From NCBI RefSeq assembly GCF_030381805.1, contig NZ_JAUDRH010000016.1, positions 62,001 to 126,000 on the forward strand: a stretch of 64,000 nucleotides of DNA. The letters are read 5' to 3'. The stretch is from Chlorogloeopsis sp. ULAP01 (lineage in GTDB: Bacteria > Cyanobacteriota > Cyanobacteriia > Cyanobacteriales > Nostocaceae). Of the stretch, positions 44,311 through 52,716 are shown piece by piece. The notes beneath the pieces were generated by a model. That model was not told the origin of the DNA. It ran no database searches and saw only the letters and a list, made by a program, of their open reading frames with translations. Numbering within the stretch: position 1 is the first letter of the stretch; each line of letters opens with the position of its first letter. The position numbers and the translations under genes were made by a program.

Positions 44311-44728
44311 ATGCATCGTATAGAATTTAGACAAATTGCCCCTATGATTCTATTGTTTAGCTGTTATTTATCACTATTGAAAACTAATTCTTCTGTAGCA
44401 CAATTAACACCTTGTCAAAGACCAAGGTTCCAAAGGTACAACAGGCCATTGCCATTATGGTGGCTATGGCAGCAATTCCTCTACTCGCATCAATCGCTAC
44501 AGAAAATGGCAAGTTACTGCTGGCGAAAATATTAGCTATGGGTCAAATACCGCTCAGGATATTATCATGCAATTAATTGTTGATGATGGAGTTAGCGATT
44601 GCGGTCATCGTAAAAATATCTTTAACTCTGCTTTTAAAGTCACAGGAGTTGCCTACGGAAGTCACACTCGATATAGAGCGATGTGTGTAATTATTTATGC
44701 TGGAGGATATATAGAACAAAGGGAATAG
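44311..44728 (+). pseudogene. decayed CAP (SCP/PR1)-domain secreted protein
   Basis: The first frame (ATG at 44311) encodes a signal peptide and mature start (MHRIEFRQIAPMILLF to AQLTPCQRPRFQR). From about 44448 a different frame encodes the end of a CAP domain: 'STRINRYRKWQVTAGENISY', 'VSDCGHRKNIFN' and 'MCVIIYAGGYI', stopping at TAG 44726-44728. The central ~100 residues of a normal CAP domain are missing and the two pieces are out of frame, so the gene carries an internal deletion. The longer frame starting at 44260 is not the natural start. Confidence 0.75.
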
Positions 44729-44850
44729 GGAACAGGAAACAGGTGAAGAGGTATTTTCATATATCCTGGAGAACGCAGTTCACTAAGATGCATGGTTAGT
44801 AGGTAGTAGTTTTTACCACTATTCACTAATATTTATTTAATAATAAAAAC

Positions 44851-44939
44851 TACTGGGTCTAATCTCCACTAACACAATGCCTAGCTAACAGAAAAACTGT
44901 AAGGCTATCATCACATCAGTGCGGAAATCAGACCCAGTA
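44851..44939 (-). terminator. long-loop inverted repeat at the end of the cpc operon
   Basis: TACTGGGTCT (44851-44860) pairs perfectly with AGACCCAGTA (44930-44939). On the minus strand the 3' arm is followed by GTTTTTATTATT. It lies 56 bases past the cpcG4 stop. The large loop is unusual, so it may be an RNA-stability structure and not a simple terminator. Confidence 0.5.
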
Positions 44940-44994
44940 TCAAATTATTAGCAATCTAATTAAGTAATTAGAGTTGCGATTTTAGCTGGCGAGG

Positions 44995-45762
44995 TTAGCG
45001 TCTGCTACCACTACGGGAAGGCACTAAGCTCATGTAATCAAGTTCGGCGGCGCGAATATTTTGAGCATAGTTGCCTTGGGGAGCGATCGCAGATGCCATG
45101 TCGGCGTATTTGCGAGGATCGCCTTCTGCCAGTCGGCGTTCTTGAGACTTACGGCTGTAGAAGTTCTGCAATGTAAAGCGCCAGTCGGTTTTGACGGTGC
45201 CAGCACTTTCTTGGAAGTCTTCGCCGTAGCGAGGAGTTACCAAGTTGTGGGGACGATCCACCAAACGCTTGCGTTGGTAGGGAACGGTATTTTCACCAAA
45301 TGCTTCGGTGTATTCGTCACTGTCAATTAGAGCATCAACGAAGCCGCCAAATCCTTTGGTGCCAATCACAATTGACCAAGCAATTTCTTCTTCTTTGTTA
45401 TAAGATGAACGACCTAAAAAGCGCTTGAGGCAAATATCTACAAGACGATAGTTGTTATTAACCGAGACAACCAAGCGATAGAAAGCTTCAGACTTGGCTA
45501 AACCACGAATAAAATCGCGTACTGTTAAAGAGCCATTTTTCAGCTGAGATTCCAAATGCTGCTGACGATTGAACTTCAGAATTTCATGCTCACTGAAAAC
45601 TTGGCGATAAGCTGCCCAAATGATATCTTGCCGGTCGCTGTAAGAGCTGATATCTTCTAAGCGATAGATATAGGGTGTATCTTCATCTAGATCGGACGGG
45701 CCAAAGCTTGTAACCCGATGATTTTGACTGCTGGGTTTATATTCAAGTAATGGCAGTGCCAT
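44995..45762 (-). CDS. cpcG4: phycobilisome rod-core linker CpcG4
   Basis: This 255-residue linker starts MALPLLEYKPSSQNHRVTSF and has one linker (REP) domain (residues ~20-180) with 'VRDFIRGLAKSEAFYRLV', 'FLGRSSYNKEEEIAW' and 'FGENTVPYQRKR'. The basic C-terminal ~70 residues bind the core. It joins a phycocyanin rod to the allophycocyanin core. An upstream in-frame start adding 26 residues is not conserved in the sister genes and was dropped. It is the last of four tandem cpcG genes. Confidence 0.95.
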   Translation of the reverse strand: MALPLLEYKPSSQNHRVTSFGPSDLDEDTPYIYRLEDISSYSDRQDIIWAAYRQVFSEHEILKFNRQQHLESQLKNGSLTVRDFIRGLAKSEAFYRLVVSVNNNYRLVDICLKRFLGRSSYNKEEEIAWSIVIGTKGFGGFVDALIDSDEYTEAFGENTVPYQRKRLVDRPHNLVTPRYGEDFQESAGTVKTDWRFTLQNFYSRKSQERRLAEGDPRKYADMASAIAPQGNYAQNIRAAELDYMSLVPSRSGSRR

Positions 45763-45873
45763 TGGCAATTTCCCTCTTAAATTATCAACAAAGTTAAACA
45801 GAGCTTTTGGGAAAATAGAAGAAGGCTTGCATGATTGCAATCTTCTTTCATTAACTATTTTCCCGCATTCTGT

Positions 45874-46608
45874 TTAGAAGATAGAACTGTTTACAAACCA
45901 ATTTAGTACGAGCAAGAAAGTGGCGATCGCAGAACATCCAACTAGTACAGCTGATAACATTCTCCAATCGACTTTTTGAGGATAGGCTGACACAGTCAAA
46001 AACTTATACCATTCGGTGTCATGTACCCAACTGGTTTTAACAATGCCTGCTTTGTCGCGATAGTCTGCACCATAGCGCGGGGTAAAGCTAAACGGTCTGT
46101 CTATTGACATCCGCTTGCGCTGATAGGGTACCGTATTGTCACCAAAGGCTTGCTCATACTCTTGAGAGTCAATCAATGCATCTACAAATCTTGCCCAACC
46201 GCGAGTGGCGATTTGAATAGACCAAGCAATTTCTTCTTCTCGATTGTATGGAGCACGACCTAACAAACGCTTCAGACAAATTTCTACTAGCCGATAGTTA
46301 TTATTAGCTGCAACTACCAACTGATAAAATCGATCTGATTTTGCCAATCCACGGATAAAATCGCGTACCGTGAGCGATTTGTTTTTTAGTTGAGTTTCCA
46401 GAGCTATTTGACGGTTAAATTGAAGAATTTCTTGTTCATTAAAAACTTGACGATAGGCTGCCCAAATTAATTCTTCAATTTCGCCACTAGAGTTAATCTC
46501 TTCAAGACGATAGATATAAGGAGTATCTTCATTAATATCTGTCGTTCCAAAGCTAGTAACTCTCTGATTTTGAGTAGTGGGTTTATATTCGAGTACAGGT
46601 ACTGCCAT
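45874..46608 (-). CDS. cpcL: membrane-anchored rod linker CpcL (CpcG3)
   Basis: This 244-residue paralogue has the same REP domain as its neighbours (MAVPVLEYKPTTQNQRVTSF start). Its tail is different: it ends in a hydrophobic helix (about the last 27 residues, LSAVLVGCSAIATFLLVLNW) and lacks the core-binding C-terminus. That is the hallmark of CpcL, which anchors core-less phycocyanin rods to the membrane and feeds photosystem I. An in-frame GTG 12 bases upstream is an alternative start. A 12-bp inverted repeat at 46641-46702 lies just before the gene and may set its expression apart. Confidence 0.93.
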   Translation of the reverse strand: MAVPVLEYKPTTQNQRVTSFGTTDINEDTPYIYRLEEINSSGEIEELIWAAYRQVFNEQEILQFNRQIALETQLKNKSLTVRDFIRGLAKSDRFYQLVVAANNNYRLVEICLKRLLGRAPYNREEEIAWSIQIATRGWARFVDALIDSQEYEQAFGDNTVPYQRKRMSIDRPFSFTPRYGADYRDKAGIVKTSWVHDTEWYKFLTVSAYPQKVDWRMLSAVLVGCSAIATFLLVLNWFVNSSIF

Positions 46609-46640
46609 ATTTTTATTCACCTCATTGCATGATTTGGCAC

Positions 46641-46702
46641 TTTAGAAGGTTGTGCGATTCACACCTTAGTAATTCTTTAAGTAAACCTACCAACCTTCTA
46701 AA
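46641..46702 (-). promoter_or_regulatory. inverted repeat in the cpcG2-cpcL spacer
   Basis: TTTAGAAGGTTG (46641-46652) pairs perfectly with CAACCTTCTAAA (46691-46702) around a 38-base loop. In RNA it would form a stable stem in the leader of cpcL. It could be a processing or attenuation site. Confidence 0.5.
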
Positions 46703-46851
46703 AATTGTGTGAACTAATTTTGGATTTACCCAGACCCACTTTTGGATTGTTTGTTAGTTTTTGGTTATTAGTTGAATTTTCTACTAACAACTTAATGTAC
46801 AGACGCTTCGGTTCATCGCATCTCTACCTACTAACCACTATCCATTTCAGT

Positions 46852-47595
46852 TTAGCTTAACGGGAAACTGGCGCTTGGACTAACGGAGACTGGAATACCT
46901 TGTGGCTGAGTATTCCGGGTGGTATCAGGAATTTTGATGTTGGCAGTACTAACAGGATTGTAATTAACTGTCCTAATCTCAATTGACTTGGCTAGATCCA
47001 AGAAGTTCTTAATATCACCCGACTTATAACGCTCATTTTCCAATTTGTCTCGCCAGTAGTTACCATAGCGAGGTGTAACCAAATTAAAGGGTCTATCTTT
47101 AAAGCGGCGACGTTGGTAAGGAACTGTATTATCACCAAAGTTAGTTTGATATTCTTCACTGTCTACCAAAGCATCAATAAAGCCGCCAAAGCCTTGAGTA
47201 GCAATTTTAATTGACCAAGCGATTTCTTCGTCTTTGTTGTAAGATGCACGACCCAAAATACGTTTGAGGCAGATTTCTACAATTCGGTAATTAGAGTTTG
47301 TCTCTACCACTAAGCGACGAAAACCTTCTGATTTTGCCAAACCTCGGATGAAGTCACGCACAGTAATGGCTCGGTTTTTCAACTGAGATTCTAAATTTGT
47401 TTGGCGATAAAATTTGAGATTTTCGTGTTCACTGAATATTTGTCGATATCCAGCCCAAATTAATTCTTTGATTTCGCTTTCAGTCGGAGAGTCTTCTAAA
47501 CGATATATTCTTGGAGAATCTTCGTTAGGTACTTCGTAACCAGCAACACGCTGATTTTGGGAACTGGGTTTGTATTCTAGTAAAGGTATTGACAT
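46852..47595 (-). CDS. cpcG2: phycobilisome rod-core linker CpcG2
   Basis: The 247-residue linker starts MSIPLLEYKPSSQNQRVAGY. It has the REP domain with 'VRDFIRGLAKSEGFRRLV', 'ILGRASYNKDEEIAW' and 'FGDNTVPYQRRR', then a short core-binding tail. A longer frame adds 26 residues that are translated heptad repeat (DKNKTNDKGKMTNNKGQ) and was rejected as start. It is nearest in sequence to CpcG1 and CpcG4. Confidence 0.95.
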   Translation of the reverse strand: MSIPLLEYKPSSQNQRVAGYEVPNEDSPRIYRLEDSPTESEIKELIWAGYRQIFSEHENLKFYRQTNLESQLKNRAITVRDFIRGLAKSEGFRRLVVETNSNYRIVEICLKRILGRASYNKDEEIAWSIKIATQGFGGFIDALVDSEEYQTNFGDNTVPYQRRRFKDRPFNLVTPRYGNYWRDKLENERYKSGDIKNFLDLAKSIEIRTVNYNPVSTANIKIPDTTRNTQPQGIPVSVSPSASFPLS

Positions 47596-47631
47596 TGTAA
47601 ATATTTGTCCTTTGTTATTTGTCATTTTCCC

Positions 47632-47692
47632 TTTGTCATTTGTTTTGTTTTTGTCTGAAAAACCAATGACCAATGACTAATGACTAATGACT
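47632..47692. repeat. heptad repeat in the cpcG1-cpcG2 spacer
   Basis: Units of the TGTCATT and complementary AATGACT/AATGACC type form an imperfect inverted block. It generates the false N-terminal extension of the cpcG2 frame. Confidence 0.65.
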
Positions 47693-47694
47693 AT

Positions 47695-48534
47695 TTAAGT
47701 TGTTTTGTTACCAGGAATGTAACGATAAGGTAGAGCAACTTTTGTGGGTTTTACAGTTGGAGGAGGAGTGGCAGATTCACGAGTTGTGTCGGGAATCTGA
47801 GCGACAGAAGCAAAATTTCTAGCTCTATCGGCTGTACGCTGGTAATTCATCCCACCTGGTGCGATACTCGCAGCCATTGACAGGAAGGTAAAAGGAATTG
47901 CTTGACGAACGCCGCGTTGTACTGATTCTCCTGTACGTACAACTTGATAGAAAGTTTGACCTTCTAAAGAACGTGTAATCTCTTGATTACGCCAGTAATC
48001 GGCGTAACGAGGATTGACCAAATTAAAGGGGCGGTCTTTAAAACGACGGCGTTGGAAAGGTACAATATCGTCGCCAAAGTTTTGACGGTATTCTTCACTA
48101 TCTACTAAGGCATCGATAAAACCGTGCAAACCTTTAGTGGCAATTACAATCGACCAAGCTATTTGCTCATCTTTGTTATAGGTAGCACGTCCTAAAAACC
48201 GTTTGAAGCTAATGTCTACTAAACGGTAGTTAGAGTTGGTTTTTGCTACTTCTTCGCGGTATACTTCAGATTTACCTAATCCTCGGATAAAATCGCGAAT
48301 GTTAATTGCCCGATTGCGCAACTGCGATTCTAGGAAAGATTGGCGATAATTTTCTAAAATTAGGTGTTCGCTAAAGATTTGCCGATAGGCTGCCCAGATG
48401 ATGGCATCAATATCTGAATCTGAAATCGCGTCTGTTAATCGATAAATTGTTGGCGTGTCTTCGCTGGGTACTTCGTAGCCTTCGACACGCTGATTTTGTG
48501 TGGAAGGAGTAACAGAAAGTAATGGTATTGGCAT
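47695..48534 (-). CDS. cpcG1: phycobilisome rod-core linker CpcG1
   Basis: This 279-residue protein starts MPIPLLSVTPSTQNQRVEGY. The REP domain has 'IRDFIRGLGKSEVYREEV', 'FLGRATYNKDEQIAW' and 'FGDDIVPFQRRR'. Its C-terminal tail is the longest of the four, ending in a Pro/Thr/Lys-rich region. It is the first of the four cpcG genes after cpcF, in the order known from Nostoc. Confidence 0.95.
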   Translation of the reverse strand: MPIPLLSVTPSTQNQRVEGYEVPSEDTPTIYRLTDAISDSDIDAIIWAAYRQIFSEHLILENYRQSFLESQLRNRAINIRDFIRGLGKSEVYREEVAKTNSNYRLVDISFKRFLGRATYNKDEQIAWSIVIATKGLHGFIDALVDSEEYRQNFGDDIVPFQRRRFKDRPFNLVNPRYADYWRNQEITRSLEGQTFYQVVRTGESVQRGVRQAIPFTFLSMAASIAPGGMNYQRTADRARNFASVAQIPDTTRESATPPPTVKPTKVALPYRYIPGNKTT

Positions 48535-48540
48535 CTCTAC

Positions 48541-48665
48541 TTTTACCTTGTTTGATGGGGATGAGGGATAGGGGACTGGGGATAGGGGACTGGGGACAGG
48601 GAATAGAACGTGATTTACGATTCTCCGTGTCTTTTTCCCAATCCCCGATACCTAATCCCTAGTCC
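48541..48665. repeat. inverted heptad repeat block in the cpcF-cpcG1 spacer
   Basis: The left arm is G-rich (GGGGATA, GGGGACT units) and the right arm C-rich (CCCCGAT, CCCTAGT units). The block fills the whole spacer. Confidence 0.7.
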
Positions 48666-49271
48666 CTATTTTTGAGCTAGCTGCACGCGAGCGCGGATAG
48701 CTTTCTCTGTATCATTTGCCAAAATTTCCGCAAGTCTTGCTTGAATTGGCTGTTGTAAATCAGGGTTTTTTGCTAGGGCTTCTAAACCAACAACAGCAGC
48801 ATAACGAATTGACCAATCTGCATCTTGAGAGATGAACAGCAGAGTTTCCAGTGCTTTAGTTTGTGCTGTTTGGCGTTCTGAGACTGGTAGCTTTGCAAAG
48901 CGCAAATTTCCCAATCCTTTGGCTGCAGCACGACGGACACTAGGGGCAAAATCGGTGGCTGCTGATGCTAGCAATACATTTAAGGCACGTGGATCGGCGA
49001 TCGCCGCTAAAGCTCTGATTGAATAAGCTCGTGCGCCATAGTTATAATCATCTATTTGTGCTAGCAATTGCGGCACTGATACTTCTCCTAACTCTGTCAG
49101 TCCAGTAACTGCTGCGACTGCTGCTGCTGGGTTGTTATAGCCAAACACGGCAATTAAAGTAGGAATTGCCGCTTCATCTTTTGCAGCTGCCAATTTCTGT
49201 ACTGCTGCTATCATCCGCGCTGGTGAGTCTGCTTCTGCTACGGCGCGAATTAATTGTTGGGTATCAGTCAT
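48666..49271 (-). CDS. cpcF: phycocyanobilin lyase subunit CpcF
   Basis: This 201-residue all-helical HEAT/EZ-repeat protein has repeats such as 'SVRRAAAKGLGNLRF' and 'DWSIRYAAVVGLEALA'. With CpcE it forms the heterodimer that attaches phycocyanobilin to Cys84 of CpcA. It lies 73 bases after cpcE, separated by a heptad repeat block, and belongs to the cpc operon. Length is normal for the family. Confidence 0.95.
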   Translation of the reverse strand: MTDTQQLIRAVAEADSPARMIAAVQKLAAAKDEAAIPTLIAVFGYNNPAAAVAAVTGLTELGEVSVPQLLAQIDDYNYGARAYSIRALAAIADPRALNVLLASAATDFAPSVRRAAAKGLGNLRFAKLPVSERQTAQTKALETLLFISQDADWSIRYAAVVGLEALAKNPDLQQPIQARLAEILANDTEKAIRARVQLAQK

Positions 49272-49344
49272 TTGTCATTAGTCACTAGTCATTTGTCATT
49301 TGTCATTAGCTTTGAATAAAGGACAAAGGACTAACAACAAATGA
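49272..49344. repeat. heptad repeat block in the cpcE-cpcF spacer
   Basis: CATTTGT/CATTAGT units on the left and complementary ACAAATG-like units on the right form an imperfect inverted block. Confidence 0.65.
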
Positions 49345-50175
49345 CTATAAAAGTGAATCCATCAAGTTCATGACTCGAATGGCATCCACTCCAAGAGAGG
49401 AAGCATCTGACTCCTGTTGAAGTTGATGCTCTAACAAGCTTTTGAGGGCTATGAGTTTAAAACTATTTTCTACCTTGGCATTGGCGATCGCATCTAATGC
49501 TGGTAGATATCCAATCGCACCCAAATCACCCAAGGCTACGCGGCGTAATTGCAAATTGCTATTGTCCAACATTTTTACCAGATATTCTCCATAGGAGACA
49601 TCTTGTGTTAGTTGGTACATTGCTCTTGCTGCTGCACATTGCACTCGCGGTACAGGATGCTCAAAGAAGGGTTCAATGAGAGGAACAGCCTCAGTCGCAC
49701 CAATAGCTCCTAAGGCTTCTAATACTGCTTCGTAAGGTTGGGTGAGGTGAGGACGTCCTGGTACTTGAATAGCGGCTGCTACACCCCCGTCTAGCAGCCG
49801 CATCAGTGCTGGTGCAGCAGCAATATTTTCTAGCATTTCTAGAGATTGAGCTGCTGCCTCGCGCACATAAAAGTCAGAGCATTCCAAACACTTAATTAGT
49901 CCTGGTAAAGCTCTTAAATCGCCTATTTTACCGAGTGCTCTAGCCGCATTGCGTCGTAAAGGATAGCCTCCCATTTCGGTTCTGTCGGCTTCATCTTCTA
50001 ACGCCACAATTAGAGCATCTACAGCAATTGGCTCACTAACGCGAAATTTACCCAACCACCAAGCAGCATAATAGCGGAGACTTAAATCTGGTGATGATAG
50101 ATTGGCGATCGCTTGCTCTTTTGTCAGTGGCGGCGCATTTTCTGCGGAATATTCTTCCGCCATTGGTTCTATCAT
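49345..50175 (-). CDS. cpcE: phycocyanobilin lyase subunit CpcE
   Basis: The 276-residue protein is built of EZ/HEAT helical repeats with 'LRYYAAWWLGKFRVSEP' at the N-terminus and 'YPLRRNAARALGKIGDL', typical of CpcE. It works with CpcF to load phycocyanobilin on alpha-phycocyanin. It follows cpcD by 9 bases. The related PecE is encoded at 54336-55151, which makes the two lyase pairs easy to compare. Confidence 0.95.
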   Translation of the reverse strand: MIEPMAEEYSAENAPPLTKEQAIANLSSPDLSLRYYAAWWLGKFRVSEPIAVDALIVALEDEADRTEMGGYPLRRNAARALGKIGDLRALPGLIKCLECSDFYVREAAAQSLEMLENIAAAPALMRLLDGGVAAAIQVPGRPHLTQPYEAVLEALGAIGATEAVPLIEPFFEHPVPRVQCAAARAMYQLTQDVSYGEYLVKMLDNSNLQLRRVALGDLGAIGYLPALDAIANAKVENSFKLIALKSLLEHQLQQESDASSLGVDAIRVMNLMDSLL

Positions 50176-50184
50176 TACCAGAAC

Positions 50185-50430
50185 TTAGTTGTCTGTTTCT
50201 GAGGTCAAAGGTTCAATTTTGATAATTCTACCGCCCATGCGGGTAATCCGCTGCATTTCTTCGTTCATGCGGTTGTATGGCACGGTCATAAATACGCTGC
50301 CACTACGACGGATGTCGTAGCTATTTTTGTCATTTTCTTCGTTTTGGCGCAAGCCTACGACTTCATAACGAAACATCCGGCTGTTTGCACTAGAAATGCC
50401 ATTAGCACCAACTGTGGTTTGACCGAACAT
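50185..50430 (-). CDS. cpcD: small rod-capping linker CpcD
   Basis: The 81-residue protein has the CpcD fold signature 'MFRYEVVGLRQ' and 'RITRMGGRIIKIEPL'. It caps the distal end of the rods and limits their length. It lies between cpcC and cpcE in the standard order. A heptad repeat block precedes it. Confidence 0.96.
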   Translation of the reverse strand: MFGQTTVGANGISSANSRMFRYEVVGLRQNEENDKNSYDIRRSGSVFMTVPYNRMNEEMQRITRMGGRIIKIEPLTSETDN

Positions 50431-50464
50431 CCTTGTTTACCTCTCCTGTAAAATTAGCTTTTAG

Positions 50465-50605
50465 GCAATTGCTAGGAGTTAGGAGCTAGAAGTTAAGAGT
50501 TAGGAGTTAAGAATTAGGAGTTTAGAATTTATATTTTCTTCAACTCATAACTCATAACTCATGACTCATAACTCTTAACTCATAACACCTACTCCTAACT
50601 CTCGA
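50465..50605. repeat. inverted heptad repeat block in the cpcC-cpcD spacer
   Basis: The left arm contains GAGTTAG/AAGTTAA units, the right arm the complementary CTCATAA/CTTAACT units. It is one of the clearest imperfect palindromes of this type in the window. Confidence 0.7.
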
Positions 50606-50610
50606 CTTTA

Positions 50611-51471
50611 TTACGCTGGTGTAACGCTGACGATTTTGCCACCTTGGCGTACAATTTGCTGAATTTTGTCCGAAAGCCGCTCGTAGGGTACGACAATTGC
50701 GTAGCTGCTACGACGCACGCTGGGAAAACCAGGATTGCGCTGTCCGGTGACTTCGATGCGATAAACGCGATCGCCTTCTCCGACAGCATTTCCCATATTC
50801 TTTCTAGGTGTTACATCCGTACTCGCACGGTAACCCCAGTTAGAATTGCTGCCAGAAGGCCCAACAATTGAGGATGCGCTGTTAGTTCCTAATTCCCTTG
50901 CCAGACGAGTTTTGCTGCCTTCTACTTGAGCGCGATCGCTATTGGCATAACCTCGGTATAAGCGGAACATCCGGTTAAAGCCAACGGTTTTTTGTCCGGG
51001 TTGGGTCTCAAAACCGCGATAATATGGGACAACATTGTCGCCGAAGTTGTTCAGATATTCGACTGAATCAATGTAGGAGTCTATTTCGGCATCAAATCCT
51101 TCGCTGTGATATAAGTCTAAGTGATAAATCACCTCAGACTCATCGTAGGGAGCACGACCCAACAAATGCTTGTAGTTGAGTTCGATAAACCGAGTTTGGA
51201 AATTGTTGTAGAAGAATTTCTTTTTGTAGAGTTCTGACTTGGCAACACTACGCACAAACTCCCGCACTGTCAGATTGCCATCCCGCAGGAGTGATTCTGC
51301 ACTTACAAGGCGTTCGGATGCCATGATGTAGTCATTACCCAAAACTTGCCGATATACGGCACGGATAACTGTTTCCACATCTTCTCTGCTTGCGTAGGGA
51401 CGCAGCTCAACTTTAGCCGTGTCGCTAAATGCCTCTGTTCCCAGCCTAGATGCTGCTGCTGTAATTGCCAT
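50611..51471 (-). CDS. cpcC: phycocyanin rod linker CpcC
   Basis: The 286-residue linker (LR 33 class) has a REP domain (residues ~18-180; 'VREFVRSVAKSELYKKKF', 'HLLGRAPYDESEVIY', 'FGDNVVPYYRGF') and a C-terminal CpcD-like domain ('RVYRIEVTGQ', 'QIVRQGGKIVSVTP'). It connects phycocyanin hexamers within a rod. A 153-base spacer with a stem-loop separates it from cpcA. Confidence 0.96.
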   Translation of the reverse strand: MAITAAASRLGTEAFSDTAKVELRPYASREDVETVIRAVYRQVLGNDYIMASERLVSAESLLRDGNLTVREFVRSVAKSELYKKKFFYNNFQTRFIELNYKHLLGRAPYDESEVIYHLDLYHSEGFDAEIDSYIDSVEYLNNFGDNVVPYYRGFETQPGQKTVGFNRMFRLYRGYANSDRAQVEGSKTRLARELGTNSASSIVGPSGSNSNWGYRASTDVTPRKNMGNAVGEGDRVYRIEVTGQRNPGFPSVRRSSYAIVVPYERLSDKIQQIVRQGGKIVSVTPA

Positions 51472-51556
51472 ATTTCTCTGTCCCCTTATTTATTTCCACG
51501 CTGACACTCTTTGCGTGTTTGATAAATATTTTTTATCAATCCCCAGATACAACTAT

Positions 51557-51613
51557 GCCCGGAGCTTGATCCAACTGCCAGGTAATTCCAAACAGCTGCA
51601 TCCCTCTCCGGGC
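51557..51613 (-). promoter_or_regulatory. stem-loop downstream of cpcA
   Basis: GCCCGGAG (51557-51564) and CTCCGGGC (51606-51613) form a GC-rich 8-bp stem just after the cpcA stop. There is no T run after it, so it more likely stabilises the abundant cpcBA message or attenuates read-through into the linker genes than stops transcription fully. Confidence 0.6.
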
Positions 51614-51624
51614 CGGGTTGCTAT

Positions 51625-52113
51625 CTAGCTGAGAGCGTTGATTGCGTAATCAATGTAGGTGTTGGCTTCGTTAGCAGCTTGACCAGATAAACCGTGGTTA
51701 CCTTTGATGTATTTCAAAGCTTCTACGTACCAGCTGGGAGACAAATCGAAAGCGCTGTTGATTTCAGCCAAACCAGCAATCAAGAACTCGTCCAGAGGGC
51801 CGGTGCCACCAGCAACCAAGGAATAGGTGATGATCCGCAGGTAGTGACCGATATCACGAGCACACTTGGACTTACCACGAGAATCAGCAGCGAACTGAGG
51901 GCCGCTCATTTGGGTGGTGTAAGGAAACTTTTGATATACAGCTTGAGCAGCACCATCAATCAAGCGTTGTGCGTTGGAAGTCAAAGCGCGAGCAGCTTCC
52001 ATGCTGGCAGTAGCACGCTGAAAACGACCGTTAACAGCTTGTAATTCAGTGTTGCTCAAAAAACGTCCTTGGGTATCAGCAGCTGCAATTGCTTCGGTAA
52101 TTGGTGTCTTCAT
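51625..52113 (-). CDS. cpcA: phycocyanin alpha subunit
   Basis: The 162-residue biliprotein carries the phycocyanobilin site Cys84 in 'GKSKCARDIGHYLRIITY'. It starts MKTPITEAIAAADTQGRFLS as in typical CpcA. With CpcB it forms the rod discs. It follows cpcB by 84 bases and has a GGAGATT-type ribosome site. Confidence 0.98.
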   Translation of the reverse strand: MKTPITEAIAAADTQGRFLSNTELQAVNGRFQRATASMEAARALTSNAQRLIDGAAQAVYQKFPYTTQMSGPQFAADSRGKSKCARDIGHYLRIITYSLVAGGTGPLDEFLIAGLAEINSAFDLSPSWYVEALKYIKGNHGLSGQAANEANTYIDYAINALS

Positions 52114-52197
52114 GATCTAGAATCTCCTTAAAGTTTTGTAACTTATAGCCGAGATACCTATACTTTGGGTTTCTGGGCTTTTTTGTTGTGATGTTAA

Positions 52198-52716
52198 TTA
52201 GGCAACTGCAGCAGCAGCGCGATCAAAGTAGCTAGCCAATTCAGACATCAAAGAATTGCAATCACCTTTGGTGATACCGTTCGGGTCGTTAGCAATGTTG
52301 ATTGCAGCTTCTTTCATCTTTTGAACACCAGCTGCTACGGAAGAACCGGGAGTACCCAAAGCTTGGTAGGTTTCGCGCAAGCCGTTCAAGCAACGGTCAT
52401 CCAATACACTAGCGTCACCAGCCAATGCAGCGTAGGTGACATAGCGCAAGATGATTTCCATGTCGCGGAGGCAAGCAGCCATGCGACGGTTTGTGTAAGC
52501 ATTACCACCAGGAGCAATCAGCTGGGGCTGCTCTTCAAACAAAGCACGAGCAGCGTTGGTTACGATGGTGGAAGCATTGCTGGTGATGCGGTTAACGGCA
52601 TCCAAGCGCTTGTTACCGTCTTTAACCAGATTGCTTAGAGCATCTAGTTGATCGTTGCTCAGGAACTCACCTCTGGAGTCGGCTTGAGAAACCACCTTGG
52701 CAAATGCGTCTAACAT
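52198..52716 (-). CDS. cpcB: phycocyanin beta subunit
   Basis: This 172-residue protein has two bilin sites, Cys82 (MAACLRDMEIILRYVTY) and Cys153 (GITKGDCNSL), and the methylated-type Asn72 (GGNAYTNRR). It is the first gene of the cpc part of the cluster and is preceded by a ~700-base region that should hold its own strong promoter. Confidence 0.98.
   Translation of the reverse strand: MLDAFAKVVSQADSRGEFLSNDQLDALSNLVKDGNKRLDAVNRITSNASTIVTNAARALFEEQPQLIAPGGNAYTNRRMAACLRDMEIILRYVTYAALAGDASVLDDRCLNGLRETYQALGTPGSSVAAGVQKMKEAAINIANDPNGITKGDCNSLMSELASYFDRAAAAVA

Noticed and set aside
44260..44535. 91-residue plus-strand frame as an intact gene
   Set aside because: It joins a signal peptide to an out-of-frame reading of a CAP domain; the true end of the domain is in another frame, so it is part of a pseudogene.
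48541..50605. Regular short repeats in spacers as CRISPR arrays
   Set aside because: Units are about 7 bases, degenerate and inverted about a centre, with no spacers of constant length and no cas genes.
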